Position numbers and translations under genes: made by a program
From: Campylorhamphus procurvoides
Taxonomy: Eukaryota; Chordata; Aves; Passeriformes; Dendrocolaptidae
NCBI GenBank assembly: GCA_013396655.1
Contig: WBMV01002681.1
Coordinates: 992,001-1,056,000, forward strand
Direction: 5' to 3'
Length of the DNA: 64,000 nt
Shown: in pieces, positions 50,615 to 64,000 of the stretch
Numbering within the stretch: position 1 is the stretch's first letter
How the letters are laid out: each line of letters begins with the position of its first letter
The notes under the pieces: generated by a model
What the model was told of the DNA's origin: nothing
The model's input: only the letters and a program-made list of their open reading frames with translations
The model's database searches: none

Positions 50615-51420
50615 TGTGATTGAGGTGCCCAAAATCCATCTAAACCACAGATTTTCCAATACTTTCAACTTCTACCACTGCCCAAACCTTCCAGGCACTG
50701 AAATGCTTTAGGCTCTGCTCAGTTGCCTGAAGCTGCCTATTTGGTTAGATACTGATAACAGTTGTGACTTCTAGCATTAATCTGGGGAGAGAGAAGTGTA
50801 CTTCCTACCTCAAGCTCTGTTGTGACTCAGTTCAGACAGGGAGATACCAAAATGCTATGCTAGTCAGGAGCACAGATAACTTCTTCTGGTCGTTTACTTT
50901 TTCGCTATGGACTGCTAGTTAGCGGCCTCATCCAGGAAAGGTGTCTGGGTACTCTACTCTCACTTCACAATAATCCATGCTCCTGTTTTCTGGAATGCTT
51001 TTTCATGCTTTTCTCCTAATCCCATGAGAATTATTGTTTTTCTTAAATATTGGTGGTCCTCCAACATGCTGTGAAAACTGTTAGGCACTCTTCTGTAGAG
51101 TTTAAAACCTAAGGGTATCACCTACTACCAGGAACTAATCAGTCAGTGCTGCTGTGGCTATAATTCCCTTTCCTAACAAAAGGAAACCTTCATTCATCAC
51201 TGCCCATCTTGTAATCTAGTTAAAGGATCAGATCCTAAGTGAAAAGGAGTATTTGACACTTGCTTCTTCCCTATGCAGCCAGTGAAGAGAGACTTGATGG
51301 AGGTAGGTGTCTCTCTTGATCAGACGGGGAACTTAGATGTGTATCCAGCCTATACACATCTCTCAGCATCTTCTTCCTTCAGCATCCCCTGCCCAGGGAG
51401 GACTAGAGTTTAGATACAGT
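50615..51420. repeat. Possible old unclassified dispersed repeat
   Basis: The segment is GC-richer than its surroundings. It contains phrases such as gaggtgcccaaaatccat, tctggggagagagaag and gactcagttcagacaggg that resemble old amniote dispersed repeats as I recall them, but I cannot name a family or define its ends. A 9-bp-arm hairpin (aagagagac at 51285, gtctctctt at 51309) lies within it. Confidence 0.2.
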
Positions 51421-52383
51421 GGATTGCAATCTGTGCTAATAGTGAATAAACCAGTTATGCTTAAACAGAATTAGAATATACTGTGCTTTAAAAGGAGATA
51501 CTGTGACATTAAAAGAATCAGCATGCCAGTATCCAGTAAGCAGTGTTAGTAAGAGGTGGCAGGACATGGAAGATGGCATAGAATGAATGATACAATAATA
51601 AAGGCACAACAGATGGCTGTTCTGGTACTAGGAGTACAGGCATGGTTCTCTGTAAGCTGAGAAAATGAAGGAATTAACAAGAAATAAAAAAAGGAAAAGA
51701 CTAGGAAGTATATGTTATGAATTTTGCTAATGGAAGATACTAGGCCATAAAATACTTGGACTTTGCAGAGGAAGGGAAAGGTGGTGATATAAGAAATCTG
51801 AACCAAATAGTAGACTATGAAAAAGGTAATGGATGCTTTACTGTGGGAAACAGTCATTGCTATTAAGGGGTTTGGGCGGGGAGAAGTTGTTTGGTCATTC
51901 TGAATCTTTTTAGCCTGTTTTTGCTCTGTAAATTATGGCGACAGTTGCATGTCTGGTGCTTAAGAAAGTATTGGTACTATTTGGATTATTTGCCTTGAGA
52001 GTAATTCATGGGCATGGAAGGAGAGGGGAAGGAGATAGCAAGTGTTCCAGATTTCCTCGTTCATTAGCAAATGTGGCTGTACCAGCTAAACAGGAACAAT
52101 CACTTTTCTCTGATGGCATAACCATGCACCTACATGCATTTAGCATCTGTTGATATCAAGTAGCAGGGAACCTGCAGGTTTTTTTGAAACACTCATGAAG
52201 ATTTGTTTTGAGGGTTTGAAGGGTTTTTTTTTTCCTTCTTCCTCACCCCATCTTCAGGTTTGTTTGTTTTTTGGTATGTAAACATAGAAGACCAAAGAGT
52301 TAACACTTAATGAAAATCTTTTTAAATGAGTGATAAACAAGTAAAAGAATACCTAATAACCAAAAATATATACAAAAATCAGT

Positions 52384-52530
52384 GGGGGCAGATGATGTTC
52401 AGTCAAGGGTTCTTAAATAGCTGTCAGAATAGATTGTGGATCCACTCGCCATAATTCTGACAAGTCATTAGAACAGGTGATGTACCAGGGGTCTGAAGGA
52501 GAGCAAATGGTTTGCCAATTAGTTGTAAAC
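52384..52530 (+). mobile_element. Diverged CR1/L3-like LINE fragment (reverse transcriptase region)
   Basis: gcagatgatgttcagtcaag and ggttcttaaatag, followed by gatgtaccaggggtctgaag and gagagcaaatgg, match the order of the ancient CR1/L3 segment. That segment reads CAGATGATGTTCATCCAAGGGTTCT and then TGTACCAGATGACTGGAGGATAGCTAATG, just before the conserved reverse transcriptase block. It is heavily decayed with no usable frame. Confidence 0.45.
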
Positions 52531-55500
52531 TGGCAGATTGGACCACCTGGTCCAGCTGTATCTGAAATGTGTTTCCCTTAAAGTTTTCCCCCCATATCTT
52601 TATTCCTAGGCTACTGGGTTCACAGTTTGCAACAAAGAGAAATAACGGAAGATTTTTATATAACACAGGAAAAGGAAAGGATGCACAAACAAAAACAAGC
52701 CCACAAGCCTGATTTGGTCTTTAAACCCTGTTGTATAGGTGCTACTTGTGAAGCTTGCTCTCTTCAGGTATTTTTCTTTTTCATTTTTCAAAGGATCTTT
52801 TTATACCTTTTCTAACTTATTTGTGAGCCTCAGCTGTGCTTTCAGCACAGAATCAATTTGGAGAGATTTAAAAATATAAATGGTCAAAATGGCACTAATA
52901 CCAATGATCACTGTTGACCAGTGGAAAAAAAAAAGCAAAAAGCTGAATAAAATGCCTTCAGTTTTTAAATAAGAAAGCAGTAAATATGGGAGATATTATA
53001 TTACTGTTCAGTTTTAAATACTATATGTAATTTATTTCTACTAGTGAGTGTTAACACTTGTAATTTCAGTTGGAGTATCTCACACCAAATGTGAATTTAA
53101 GCTGTAACAGTCACAATTTGGCTAAAACTGAGGAGGGTATTTAGATAAAGAAATATTATGACATAATGTTAAAATTTTAGAAACATTACAGTTAATTGTC
53201 TGTCTAATAATTCTTAGGGTTTTTTTTCCAATGGTCAAGACTGTTTTACATACTTATAAAAGATATATTTAATCTGGTATGGAAAAAATTGTGTTGGGAT
53301 GAAAAAAAATTGTATTAATCCAAATATAATCTGTAGATTCATCAGTTCTTGTTGCATGTTGTGAAAATAAAAATTCAATGTTGCTCCAACATCCTTCTAT
53401 ATCTATTCAAGTGTATACTTTAAAATTACCAGATAGAGGTTTCTATTTTTCTGTGAAAGCCACAAAATATTACACCAAACTGCTAAATGGACTTCTAATC
53501 TCTTATCATCATTTATACAAGAAACTGTATGAAGGGATATATAAACATTAGTTTATATAAGTGCCAATGGAATATAGGGGGATTTTTTTTTAAACTACAA
53601 AAGCCATTTTTCTTTCTTGTGTATGGCAAAAAGCCATTTAAAAAAAAAAGAGCGTGGATGTCTGAGCAGCTGATATTTGTAGCAAGAGAAAGAGCAAGGA
53701 CAGGCTTAATTCTGAACCAGTGTTCGCATTGAGTAACATCTGTTCATGTGAATAGTCCTATTGAGCTGCAGGCACACTCACAAGCTCAGGGAAAAACCAT
53801 GCTACTGTATACAAGTGGCTTTATGATGGTCAGCCTAGAAAGAGATCATTGGCATTGTTCAAATGAGCAAGGGCTAGTCAGCTTGAAAAAGATGTGAAGC
53901 CCAAATGCCCAAAGAATAAATGAATTTCAAGGTTTTCCTTTACACTCTGAATTTCTTTCATAACTGTCCTCATTCATGACTATTAAAATCTCTGTGGATG
54001 GAAAAATAGTTGTGAACAGTAAGCTGGCATTTGCAAGAGGGCTGAGTGACTGAGCTGAAGTGAGGAACACTTCTCAACTCAGCCAAGGAAAATAGAAAGT
54101 TAATCATCAGTCTGTGCTGGGGTGGAATTTCTGCTGAACTGAGGAGGGAGCACTGCTCAGTGACATTGCGTAGTGCACACACTCTTTGCCAAACCTCTCT
54201 TGGGAGTCAGCAATGCGAAGTTCGTGGTTTACATCTTAATCTCATAGATTAATAGTAGCAATTATTTTTTTAATTGTCTCCTCTTGCTTATTATTTATGT
54301 ATATTCCAGTACCTCCTAAGGAGCCTAATCAGGTAGTGGCATTACAGGGAACAGAGTTTTATGTTTTGCACAAGCAAAAAAGGTGGAGAGCTTTGGTGTT
54401 CTGTTGATGATCATGACTGATCACTGATTTCTCATGTGAAACCATGTCTATATATTGAAAAATTTGCAAGAATTAAGGTTTTCCTGTTCTTATGAGATAC
54501 AGAAGAATCCAGACCTATAGCAACTCTAAACAATTCTTGTAGTTCAATAAGTACAATTGGACCAGGGCTGTAAATGAAATATGATGGCTTTCTTTAAGTT
54601 ACATAGCAGTTTTATGGATAAGCTGAATGGCATTCAAAATCCCTGACTTTTCTCCCTGTGTCTTTGTCACCCTGTGATTAATATATAGATGAAAACAAAA
54701 TTAAGTGTTTAAGCAGTAATATCTTACACAACTCATTTGATATCGTATCCATTTAGGAAGTTAAGATACCAAACACATGGTAGTTATTTTATTCCCACAG
54801 AACTGCCAGGCTTTGGAACAGATCCCAAATAAAGATCTATACTTTGTATTATTAGCAGTAGTCATGATTCCTATGATACAACCTCAAAATATGGTCCTAG
54901 TTTGTGACACAGGAAAAGCAATAGGCAGTCTTTGTCTTAGCCTTTACAACTGAAATATTGCAGCAAGAAAATCTGTGTGATGGGGGCCTCAGCAAAATGT
55001 ACTTTCAGTTTGATAAAGCTTTAGATAAATTTTTAACCAACGACTTTTGCCAATTCAAAGATTAAAAATTTAATTGAAAATAAATTGCAAGTAATGGAAT
55101 TAGATAAGCATAACATTTTATATGCATTTTTATATAAATTTTTATTGTATATGCATGTAAAAAATTCTGTAAATTTACTTGGGTTTTATGTTTTATTTAC
55201 ACTGAACCTAAAAAGTAAGTTAAAAGAACAACCTGAAGGCTGCAGAGTTAGACCTCAAAACATAGAAAGTGCCAATATTTAAACAGTCAAACCTTAATTC
55301 AGTCCTCTTGTGAAGACCACAGTTTTCTGGACTTCATATTGTGTTGTACATTGTATTTTCCGTGGTAAGTGCCATGAACTTCAGTGTGTAAACTGTGTTT
55401 TGATGATATAAAAAACTGTTTAAGCACTGGGAATTAGCATTGGCAATGTTGTATTCCAGGATATTTTAGAAGAAAACATATGGAGAAAAAAATATATCAA

Positions 55501-57395
55501 AACTTAGCAATGAACTCTGTTTTCCCTCACTGCTCTCCTTTTATCTTTGTTTTTGTTTGATTTTCATGCTATAACCAAAATGGCATTAATTAATTTTATT
55601 TTATTCTGAAAGGATACTTTTCCATTTATTCAATAGATTTAGAACTGAGTCCAGTTCTCATTTTATCTGAATATATGTTGAGTCAAACTTTTGTTGAACT
55701 TTCTCTAGGCTTGCTATTGAGAGAATACTAGTTCTTAGTTTGATTTTGTTTCATTTTTTCCTTGCATAAATCAGGATGAGGAATCTTGGAGTTTTTTCAT
55801 ATATTAACTGTATAAAGATGTTTCTGCTCTTGTTTATTATTTTGTGTATCTGTTGAGTTTAACAATATGCTTCTATTAATTAAAGTAAAATACCTGGAAT
55901 GTTCAATTGGTATTAGGTTTTGCAACAGCTTGGGTTTTTTTTACAAACTCAAAAAGAAATATTTGAATTTAAAGCTCAGATTGACTTGGCAGTCTCCTTT
56001 ATATTAATTGTATACATATCAGTTTTTTACAAGTAGTCAAAACACTAATGTTTTTACTTGTACTTTTAAAGTCTTTTTAACTGAACGTTGCCAGCAATTA
56101 CAAAAAGCTGATAACTGCCATGCTGCTACAGATGCGTCAGCTTCTGCAGTAAGAACTCAAACAATATTTTCAAGAACATTGATATTTTTAGCACTTTGTA
56201 ACTCTAGTGACCATTATCGGATGTGAGAAATTAGATATCTTAAAAGTAGCAAATGGCAGCTTTTACAGTTATTAAATAAAGGTTTGATTCATGTGGGTTG
56301 GTGGAAAAACTGTAGCATGTTTAACCCAGCTCTTGAAATATCATTAACATAAGCTGATCTTGTAGTTAAATATTTAGGTGATGCACAAGACATTTTTTCT
56401 CATGGATTCCTGATATTGTTGTCATTTTCTGGAAATATCACAATTTGTATCACACATACCTATAAACCTGGATGAAACATTCTTTTCCTTTAATTTCTAC
56501 TATTCATATAGGGGAGGATTAAAATTATGCTAAATTTTTCATAAGTCTAATATCAATAAATGAATATTTAATGAAAGACAAAATAGGCATACAAAATAAA
56601 CTAATTTCAACAGCTGTGAACAGGTTTTCATTTAGTGCATGACATACTTAGCTAGGATTCTCAAATCAAAGAAATTAGATACGTTATGAAAAGAGAACTA
56701 TGACTACCAATGCTTTATACAGAAGTCTTTCTTTTCCCTGTGTTATACATTAGTTGTGAGGTGTTCTTTCACAACCACTAAAGCATTGTTCCTTTTCATT
56801 TTAGTCAGCCAAAGCAGCTGGGTCTTTATAGCTGCAAAATGTTTGCTCATGGCCAACTGCTGTTTTGTACACCACTTTTCATCACTAACAAATATTTTTC
56901 ATTGTTACTCCGCGCTTGTCATAACTTGTCGAGGAGTGATGTTGTAACATGCATCCAATTAATCAATGACTCCTTTGTCTCTTGTGACCTGATTCCTCCC
57001 TTGATGTATGCCTAGGGAGGTGCGCACTCTGCAGAACATCCCCCAGACTAGCAAATGGATTTGTGCAGACACAAAAATACATCTGTAGGACTCCAGCAAT
57101 AGGATGTTCTCCTCAGATCTTGACACATTTGTGGTAGTAGATTGAAAGTAATTGGCTGGTCAAAGTTATTCTAAAGACTTTTTGAAGTGTGACTGAGATG
57201 TCTCATGACAGAGACAGCTGATCCACTTTTGAAATTGCTCTTGAAAAACCACAGCCATTTGGTTTATTTTAACCATCAGCCATATGGTTTGTAATCTGTT
57301 GCTGCAGATCTGTCAGGACCCTGAGGCTGTGATCTCATCCTCAGGGCAATGGTTCTCATGAGTCTGTGGTGTTACCCTTGTCTACCAGCAGTAGC

Positions 57396-57410
57396 AATAA
57401 TAATAATAAT
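57396..57410 (+). repeat. (AAT)5 microsatellite
   Basis: Five AAT units preceded by gtagc. Confidence 0.9.
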
Positions 57411-58292
57411 GCATACAAGAAATACAAATGGAACATATGGACATATGCATCTGATACTGTGTGACTGTGGAAGCTCATCAGGCTCATGACAGTCTAACAC
57501 TAGATGCGAGACTGCTTGGGAATCCCAGGTCCTGCAGGCAGAAAAAAAATCACAGCACAGCATCAGAGCTCAGAAACTGAATGAAATGGGTTTTGCTAAT
57601 GTATAATAATACTTATTTCTGAAAGATAGTTTAAAGCAACCATCCAGTTACTTAATTTATTTAGAATTGCAACATGCTTCTGCCAGATGGTGTTTCATAG
57701 CAGGTCAAAAAATAATTAAGGAATTTGGCGTTAGAACTCAAGTAACAAAAAATGATGAGTGATTAGGGATTTAAAATTTTTATAGCTTTTTTTTTCCTTA
57801 AAATCAAACTCTTGAAATGTTTTTTTGAGTCTCTTCCCTGTGGATTTATTTGTATTTATGTCATTTTTGTCACACCTTATTAGAAGTTAGGAAAGATAAT
57901 TTACAATGTGGTGAAACAAATGCCCAATTCCCAGAGAAGTGTAGACTTAAATAATTTGTCTTTTCCTTTTTTAGATTATTTATTAGACATATTCAAGAGG
58001 TTTTACCAGGGACTGGGGATGGAAGGTGGTGATTTGGAATTGCCAGGAGAGAGAAACAGGTTTTTGAAGAAATTCCTTCAAAGCTCGTTATGTCCTGTTT
58101 TACTATTGGCAATGTTTTGTTCTTGTCTTGATCAGAAATTTAGATCTTGTTAGAAGCGCTGGGCAAATAAAACCTGGAGAGCTGTGGTTCAGGCTCATTA
58201 ACAGTGCATCAACACAAGTAGATTTTGATATCCCAGAATACAAGAACTATTCTTATATTTCTTTTTTTTATTTTAATTTCTCTCTCTGCCCC

Positions 58293-58293
58293 N
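58293..58293. other. Ambiguous base (n) in assembly
   Basis: An unresolved base at the end of a C run (ccccng). It probably reflects base-call uncertainty. Confidence 0.95.
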
Positions 58294-61200
58294 GAACAGT
58301 CTCAGCATTCATTGGTGTCATGGTAGCAGTGAACAGGGCACTGACTTCTACTTGAACTAACATTCCCACTGGTAGTTTTTATAAGTTTTCATCTTTAAAC
58401 AACAATTGATTCCTGAAATCTTTGCCTAATTAAGAAATAAAAGATTGAGCCTGAGCCACTTAATAGAGGCTCCAATGGTCTCAATGGACTCTTGTTGGAG
58501 TCTCAAATATTTCAAAGATTATTAGGTTTGGACTTCAATGAGTACATCACAAGTGACTGGTTTGGCATTTCCTACCAATCATTTCAGAGAGCCATCTCAT
58601 TCGTTCAAGTATTTTAAGTCTTCTATGAAATATTGCCAATATTTCTATGAATCATATATGTCATTTGTACTTGAAATACAAGTTTTATTTTGAAGATTGA
58701 TTTTAAAAAGTGACTTTACATGAAAATCTAGAATCTCCCAGAAGAATGGGTATTCTCAGAGAAATGTGAAGTTTTAATCCAACTTCTTACAGAGGAAAAC
58801 TTTCTCTAAAGGCATTTTAAATAGATCAAAGGTATACTTCTTCCTTTGATGGTTCTTTTTTTTTTCCTAGGGAAAATGCTGATTTTCCTCGATGATACAT
58901 TTAGAATTTACTAGTGGCTGTGGCTTTACGCTTCTATGAAAAGCAAGACCCAAATGAAAACAAGCCATGTGGCTAAGATCTAGTAATTGAAGTATTGCAA
59001 CCTGTCTTTTGGTAGGCTAGAATCTAAAGCCAGATGTATAATACAAATACTCTAGTGGAATATGAAGGTGAAAGCAGAGACAATGTGATGTATACAGATG
59101 CTAGCAGTCAAAGCCACTCAAGCTGTACTGAAATGTCCTTTGCACCTGGCACTGGAGCTGTTAGCCATGCCAGTTCAGTCCCCCAACACAGACAGATGTT
59201 CTTGTTGTACCACTTCTTGTGTGTAACATTTAGGTTTCTGTTTAGCTTGGCATAGCATGCATAAATACTGTACTCCAAAGGCCACCCATTTTTTAGTGCA
59301 CCTGCATCTTCTGCTTTCTTTAATTCCCTTAGTATGTATCATTCCTCTTGTGCTGCTGATCCTAGTGCAAAGTAGTGTTATGGAAAAGCAAATGCAGCTA
59401 GTATTACAATGATGAAAAATATTTTTCAAAATCAATCACACATTATATTATACTAGTAAGGCTGAATTTTCAGATGCCTCAAATATGTAAATTCGAACTT
59501 GCTTTTTGAACACAACTTTATTTTTGTTGCTTTATAATTAGTATTCTGAAAGCATGTACCATGAAATAGTTACCATAGCAATAGGCCTGTGTAAACAGAG
59601 CACATAACAGTCATGTTTGAAACATGCATGGACTCCTTTTGATATCACACAATATTCATGCTTAAATGATTTTTTGGGAAGAGACAAAAATTAAGGTCCT
59701 TTTAAAATTTATCTCAGACTTTTGTTAAAAGTAGCCTAGGAGGTGAAAATACTCATGAAAAATCTGTCATTACAGGTGCATTTCCATATGTAATCAAAAA
59801 AACAACCCTCCCACCCTTACTTTCCAGTATGTAGCTTCTCCAGTTCATATGTGTCTGAACTGAAAAAGAGTAATCCTATATACATACTGTTTCAGGTACC
59901 TGATGCCTAGAAAATTAATTTAAACAAAGATATATAATAAACATGAATTAGTGAAGTTAGAAAGCACATATAATTTCTTGAAGGTGTCAGTAGTGCCAGT
60001 AAGTAACTGTGAGGCTTGTCCACCTTCTGGATCTGTCTGAACATATCTGGTCAGGAATTACAGCAGAACTCCTTTCAGAAACTCAAATCTAAGGATTGCT
60101 GTTGGGAGTAGGATTGCCATATTCATGTTTAGCATAGTCCAGTCTGAAAACAACTAAAATGCGTATGTTTTCATATAACCCTGATCTCATTATATGTTTT
60201 CCATGTACTTTCTCTTACTCTCCATCCTTCAGAAAAAAAGTGAGAGTGAAAAATGAGAATGCAAATAAGATGAGGATAATCTCCTTAGTTTTCTAGGTCT
60301 CCTACTTTGCATTAAAATCCTTGAGAATATATTTTTCTTACCATGTCAAAGATCTCCAAAGGAAAATTCAGTAAGGCTTCGTGTTTCAGTATAGATTTTC
60401 AGCACAGGATCATGGAAGGAGTTATTTCTGGGCAAGGACTTTGCTTCTGTATTTCTCACATACCTGAAACATCATGAGTGGTATTATGTCTGAATAGTGT
60501 GTGTTCAGATAATTTTTTTAGTGAAAGATTGTGGCTTTCTTTTCATGGCAGAATATCGTAAAAAATAAATTGTGATTGGATCCGGTTTTGGTTTTAAATA
60601 GTCTTTTCTTGTTTGGAATGAAATAAAGGTTGTTTTTTTCTGTGTGATACTGTTCAAGACTAGATCACTAAAAATAACTTGCCTTGCTAGTGTGATACTT
60701 GTGGCTGACTCTTTTGTCCTTGAGAAGAAATTTGGATCTGTTCTGTACTTGATCACAGTTATGGAAATACCTTTTCATCCTATGTGTGTTGTAAATAACC
60801 GTTGAGAGAAGACATTGAAAAATATCTTGATGTCAGTCATTAATATTTAAAATATTGAAAGGTATAATAAGATTTATTTTTACTTTCTTTGTGGTCCTTT
60901 GAAATGTTGTTCCATGTAAAGCACATCAAAGACATTTTCTTGCAGTGCTATTAGAAGTAACTTTCCCCTTTGGTTTCAGCATATCCTGGATCTGTCTTCT
61001 CGTAAACCAGTACAAAAAATATGGAATATTTAGCAATGTGTGTAGTTCAGATAGGAAGAAAAATATTTGCATTTGTCTGTATGTAGCTAGATTAGATAGC
61101 AAAGACCAAAACCCCCAATGACAACTCATGAGAACAGAACAAATGCAAGGGAAATAAGACCTGGGAAGATCTGCTCACATACTTGGAGCTCAATGGTATC

Positions 61201-63026
61201 AAGCAAACTTGTCACTCACCAAACAAGGAGTAAGTAGAGGTTATATCACTTCTGCAGGCCTTAGCCTCCACAAAGAAGTAACACGTGATGAATTTGAGTG
61301 GTACATTTAGCAGAACTCCTAGATTAACCAAGCATGCTAACTTGTTTTCCAAGATTCTTCTTGGTGACGACAGAAATGTTGTATGCTTATCCAGAAAACC
61401 AGATCTCTTAGACTCTTCCCCTGAATCACTGTCAGGAGAAAACTCTAAGCTTTCTTTAATTCTCCATCTATTAAGTTCCTAGCACCATTAGAGTTCCTCT
61501 CAAGATACCATCCTTTCATGTGCTTTTTCTGTTTCTTGGTTTGTCAGGCTTGTCAACCTGTTAGTAGTGTCCTGAAAATCCTAGGCCACCTCAGACAACA
61601 CCAAATACATTTAGTTTTGTTGAGACTAAATAAAAGCTTCTCTAATTTCACTGCCTGTAGGAACTTTAGGAGGATTGACTGTTTTACTTAGATATTACAA
61701 ATACCTGCCCTGAGGTTCACTGGATTTGACTTTGTTCAATTGCCTGATGCTCTTTCTGTACAAGGAGAAGGTCTGAACAATGTTTGTAACTGAAACTGCA
61801 ATCCAAAGTGTGATTGTAGCATTTATTTAATCAAAATATCCCAAGTACTGAAAGAGTGAGGACAAAGAAACTTAGGAGGCAAACCATTCACTGAGAACTT
61901 GGAGTCTCAGCAAGCTCAACAGACTATATTGAGCTGCTATGTTTTCTTTCCTGTTAGTACCTATCCAAATAACCACCTTGAATATCTCTACCGTGCTGAA
62001 GACTCCTTCCTCAGCTGCAGTAGAAATACATAAATTTTAATGCTTTAACACAGGCATTTTGCACCATCATAGATGATTAGAAATAATCTATGAGACATCT
62101 CACTGATGTTCATAATATTTTCCTCAGTTAGGTTCTTGATTAATATGTAAATATTGCTGGTTTTCAAACCATTGTCCATTCTCCATAGTGTGATCTCCAA
62201 ACACCATGGAATATTAGCATGGTAGAGGAAAGAAATTAAATTGGTTCTCATGAAGAGAAAGGGAAATGCAAATTGTCTTTGAGGGTTTCTGAACTCGGGA
62301 CCAAAACCACTACTACTTTAATCAAAAGGAGTTTTAACACTTGTGGAAATGGAATGAACATTTCTTCCTGGCAGATAACTAAAAAACTCTTTGGCGGATA
62401 AATATAGGGCTAATGCCATTATTGGAGTTTGCTACCCTTCAGAAAGGGAACATTTATCCCCCAGTAGTGGTCCTCCTAGAAATGTACAAATCAAAGCTTG
62501 TTTTCATTGATCAGATTTCTACATTTCCATCAATATTACTGTATTATTCTTTTCTAGGCTGTGGCATTTTTATAGGCTAATCAAATATCCAATATTACGA
62601 GGAGCCCTTTAAAGTGAATGCCAGAACTACTAAGGAGTAATTTGAGAATTAGATGTATTTTTGTTAGTTGAAATGATCTTGACTTGCTCATATTGTATTG
62701 TACCTGATGCTTAGTAATATGATAGTACTGATACAAATAGAAAGATATCCGGTTTGAAGTTCTTAAATATCTGTTAAAAGTGGTGAGCAGTCCAAGCACA
62801 TTAAAATTCCATTTTGCCCCATACAAGTGTTTGCTGCAGATGACCCCCACTGATCTTAAATATATTTCTGTATCTGTAACTGAATAGAGGTTTTCCGTAC
62901 AGCATGTTCTAATGGTACTCTGGCCTTTAGCCAACAAGGCACTGAATAAGGCTATTTTTAAAATACAGAAACTGGGAACAGCTGCAGCAATCAAATTTGA
63001 TAAAAACAGAGAGGAACTTTGCTGCC

Positions 63027-63037
63027 TTTTTTTTTTT
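63027..63037 (+). repeat. T11 run
   Basis: A homopolymer in the intron. Confidence 0.85.
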
Positions 63038-64000
63038 AAATGGTTTGTCCAAGTTTAGACTCCTTTCATAGAACAGCTTTTGTTCTGTTGGATGAAGAGG
63101 ATACAAGAGTAACACAGTGAAATCTTTTTGAACAAATAACTTTTAAAAGAATACGGATTAAAATAATAGGGGGCTTTTTGGTGAAGCATGTTCAATGCAA
63201 TTGTACCTCAAACTACTAAAAGAATAAATCCATTAAAAAAAGAACACATTTTATCTGCCAAGTTTTAACATAAAGCTTGCACAAAATACTCTCCCAGACT
63301 GGGAGATGAAATCTCTTGTTTCAAATTTTGAACATCTAGACATTTGTATTTGGGTTTCTAGGTGGAAGTGATCTAATTTGAAGGCTCTAGGGTGGGTTAG
63401 TTTTGGTTGTTGGGGTTTTTTTTCCTTCTTTTGCCATTAATCAAAAAAGTTTCTATGAAAAACTTTCCTTCCCCCTGCTAGGCTGGGGGGGAAAAAATGT
63501 TCACTTAAGGAAAATTTTACAAAGGCCTTCTGTGCACGTTAAAATAATGCTTCATTAAATATTTAATCATAAGGACTGATTCTTTCTTGTTTGTATTTTT
63601 GGGGAAAACTTGTCATTCTGTGATTAATGAGTCAGGAGATGATTATGTAGACAGAAAAAATCCATTATGCAGTAGTAGGCTGAATTGTATCTGTTAAATG
63701 ATTCCATCTGAGGATAGAGTGTCTGTGCTAGACTGATGCAAGACACAAGATACTGGGTAACCAAGTTCACATTCCACTGAAATCAGAAAGTTATGCCACT
63801 GAATTCAGCAGAGATAGGATTTTATGGATCGCATTCATTTTAAGGGTCAAAACTTGCATTCTTACCCACTAGAGCTATGTAGTGCACCGTCAATTCTGAT
63901 GATGGAATTTCTCACGTAATATGGGTATATATCATATGAGTGTATGTCCACAGAGGTATAAAATGTTTATGCATTTTTTTTTCTGTCTGTTTAGGTATAT

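Larger units (their letters stand above)
45982..52383 (+). other. DGKB: DGKB intron section
   Basis: About 6.4 kb of intron. It has a near-palindrome at 47817-47846 and a T14 run at 48706-48719. An interval at 50615-51420 has a texture different from its surroundings and may be an old unclassified repeat. No exon was recognised. Confidence 0.7.
52531..64000 (+). other. DGKB: DGKB intron, continues past window end
   Basis: AT-rich intron with an (AAT)5 at 57396-57410, a T11 run at 63027-63037 and an ambiguous base at 58293. I specifically looked for the next DGKB exon (start of the DLSDQLLEVVGLEG block) and did not see it. An acceptor-like ttctgtctgtttag ends at 63994, but the six bases after it do not fit the expected Asp-Leu codons. 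Confidence 0.75.

Noticed and set aside
63981..64000. Acceptor-like ttctgtctgtttag at the window end as the start of the next DGKB exon
   Set aside because: The expected next codons after the phase-1 G are AT/AC then Leu-Ser-Asp. The visible gtatat would give Gly-Ile, so it is more likely a chance pyrimidine-AG.

Overview
The window reads as vertebrate, very probably avian, nuclear DNA: AT-rich, CpG-poor, almost entirely intronic, with few interspersed repeats. It contains parts of one recognisable gene on the + strand, the diacylglycerol kinase beta gene (DGKB). Two consecutive coding exons, at 4560-4650 and 10229-10424, are bounded by consensus splice sites and join in phase. Together they encode about 96 residues spanning the end of the kinase catalytic region and the first part of the accessory domain. 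The flanking exons are outside the window.

The repeats point to a bird, and probably a passerine. CR1 LINE 3'-end fragments lie at about 22.0 kb and 44.4-44.9 kb. A short composite at about 23.04-23.18 kb has a tRNA-Ile-like head fused to a CR1-like tail, which is the architecture of the passerine TguSINE1 type SINE. Two older, more diverged CR1/L3-like fragments lie at about 45.7-45.96 kb and 52.4-52.5 kb. All assignments come from reading and recalled consensus sequences; no database was searched.

Layout: 1-4559 is the 3' end of an upstream DGKB intron. 4560-4650 is an exon. 4651-10228 is a complete 5.6 kb intron ending in an unusually long pyrimidine tract. 10229-10424 is an exon. 10425 to the window end is one intron of at least 53.6 kb. 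That intron holds the repeats, several perfect short inverted repeats (notably a cluster at 31.52-31.76 kb and a 30-bp near-palindrome at 47.82 kb), simple-sequence tracts and an unrecognised 104-codon open frame at 28.18-28.50 kb followed by an AATAAA. A few stretches could be conserved non-coding elements.

I see no operon, CRISPR array, rRNA, functional tRNA, intact transposon or viral gene set. I also see no convincing new biological system. The most useful items to follow up are the SINE (taxonomic marker), the 28 kb open frame, the hairpin cluster and the candidate regulatory stretches.
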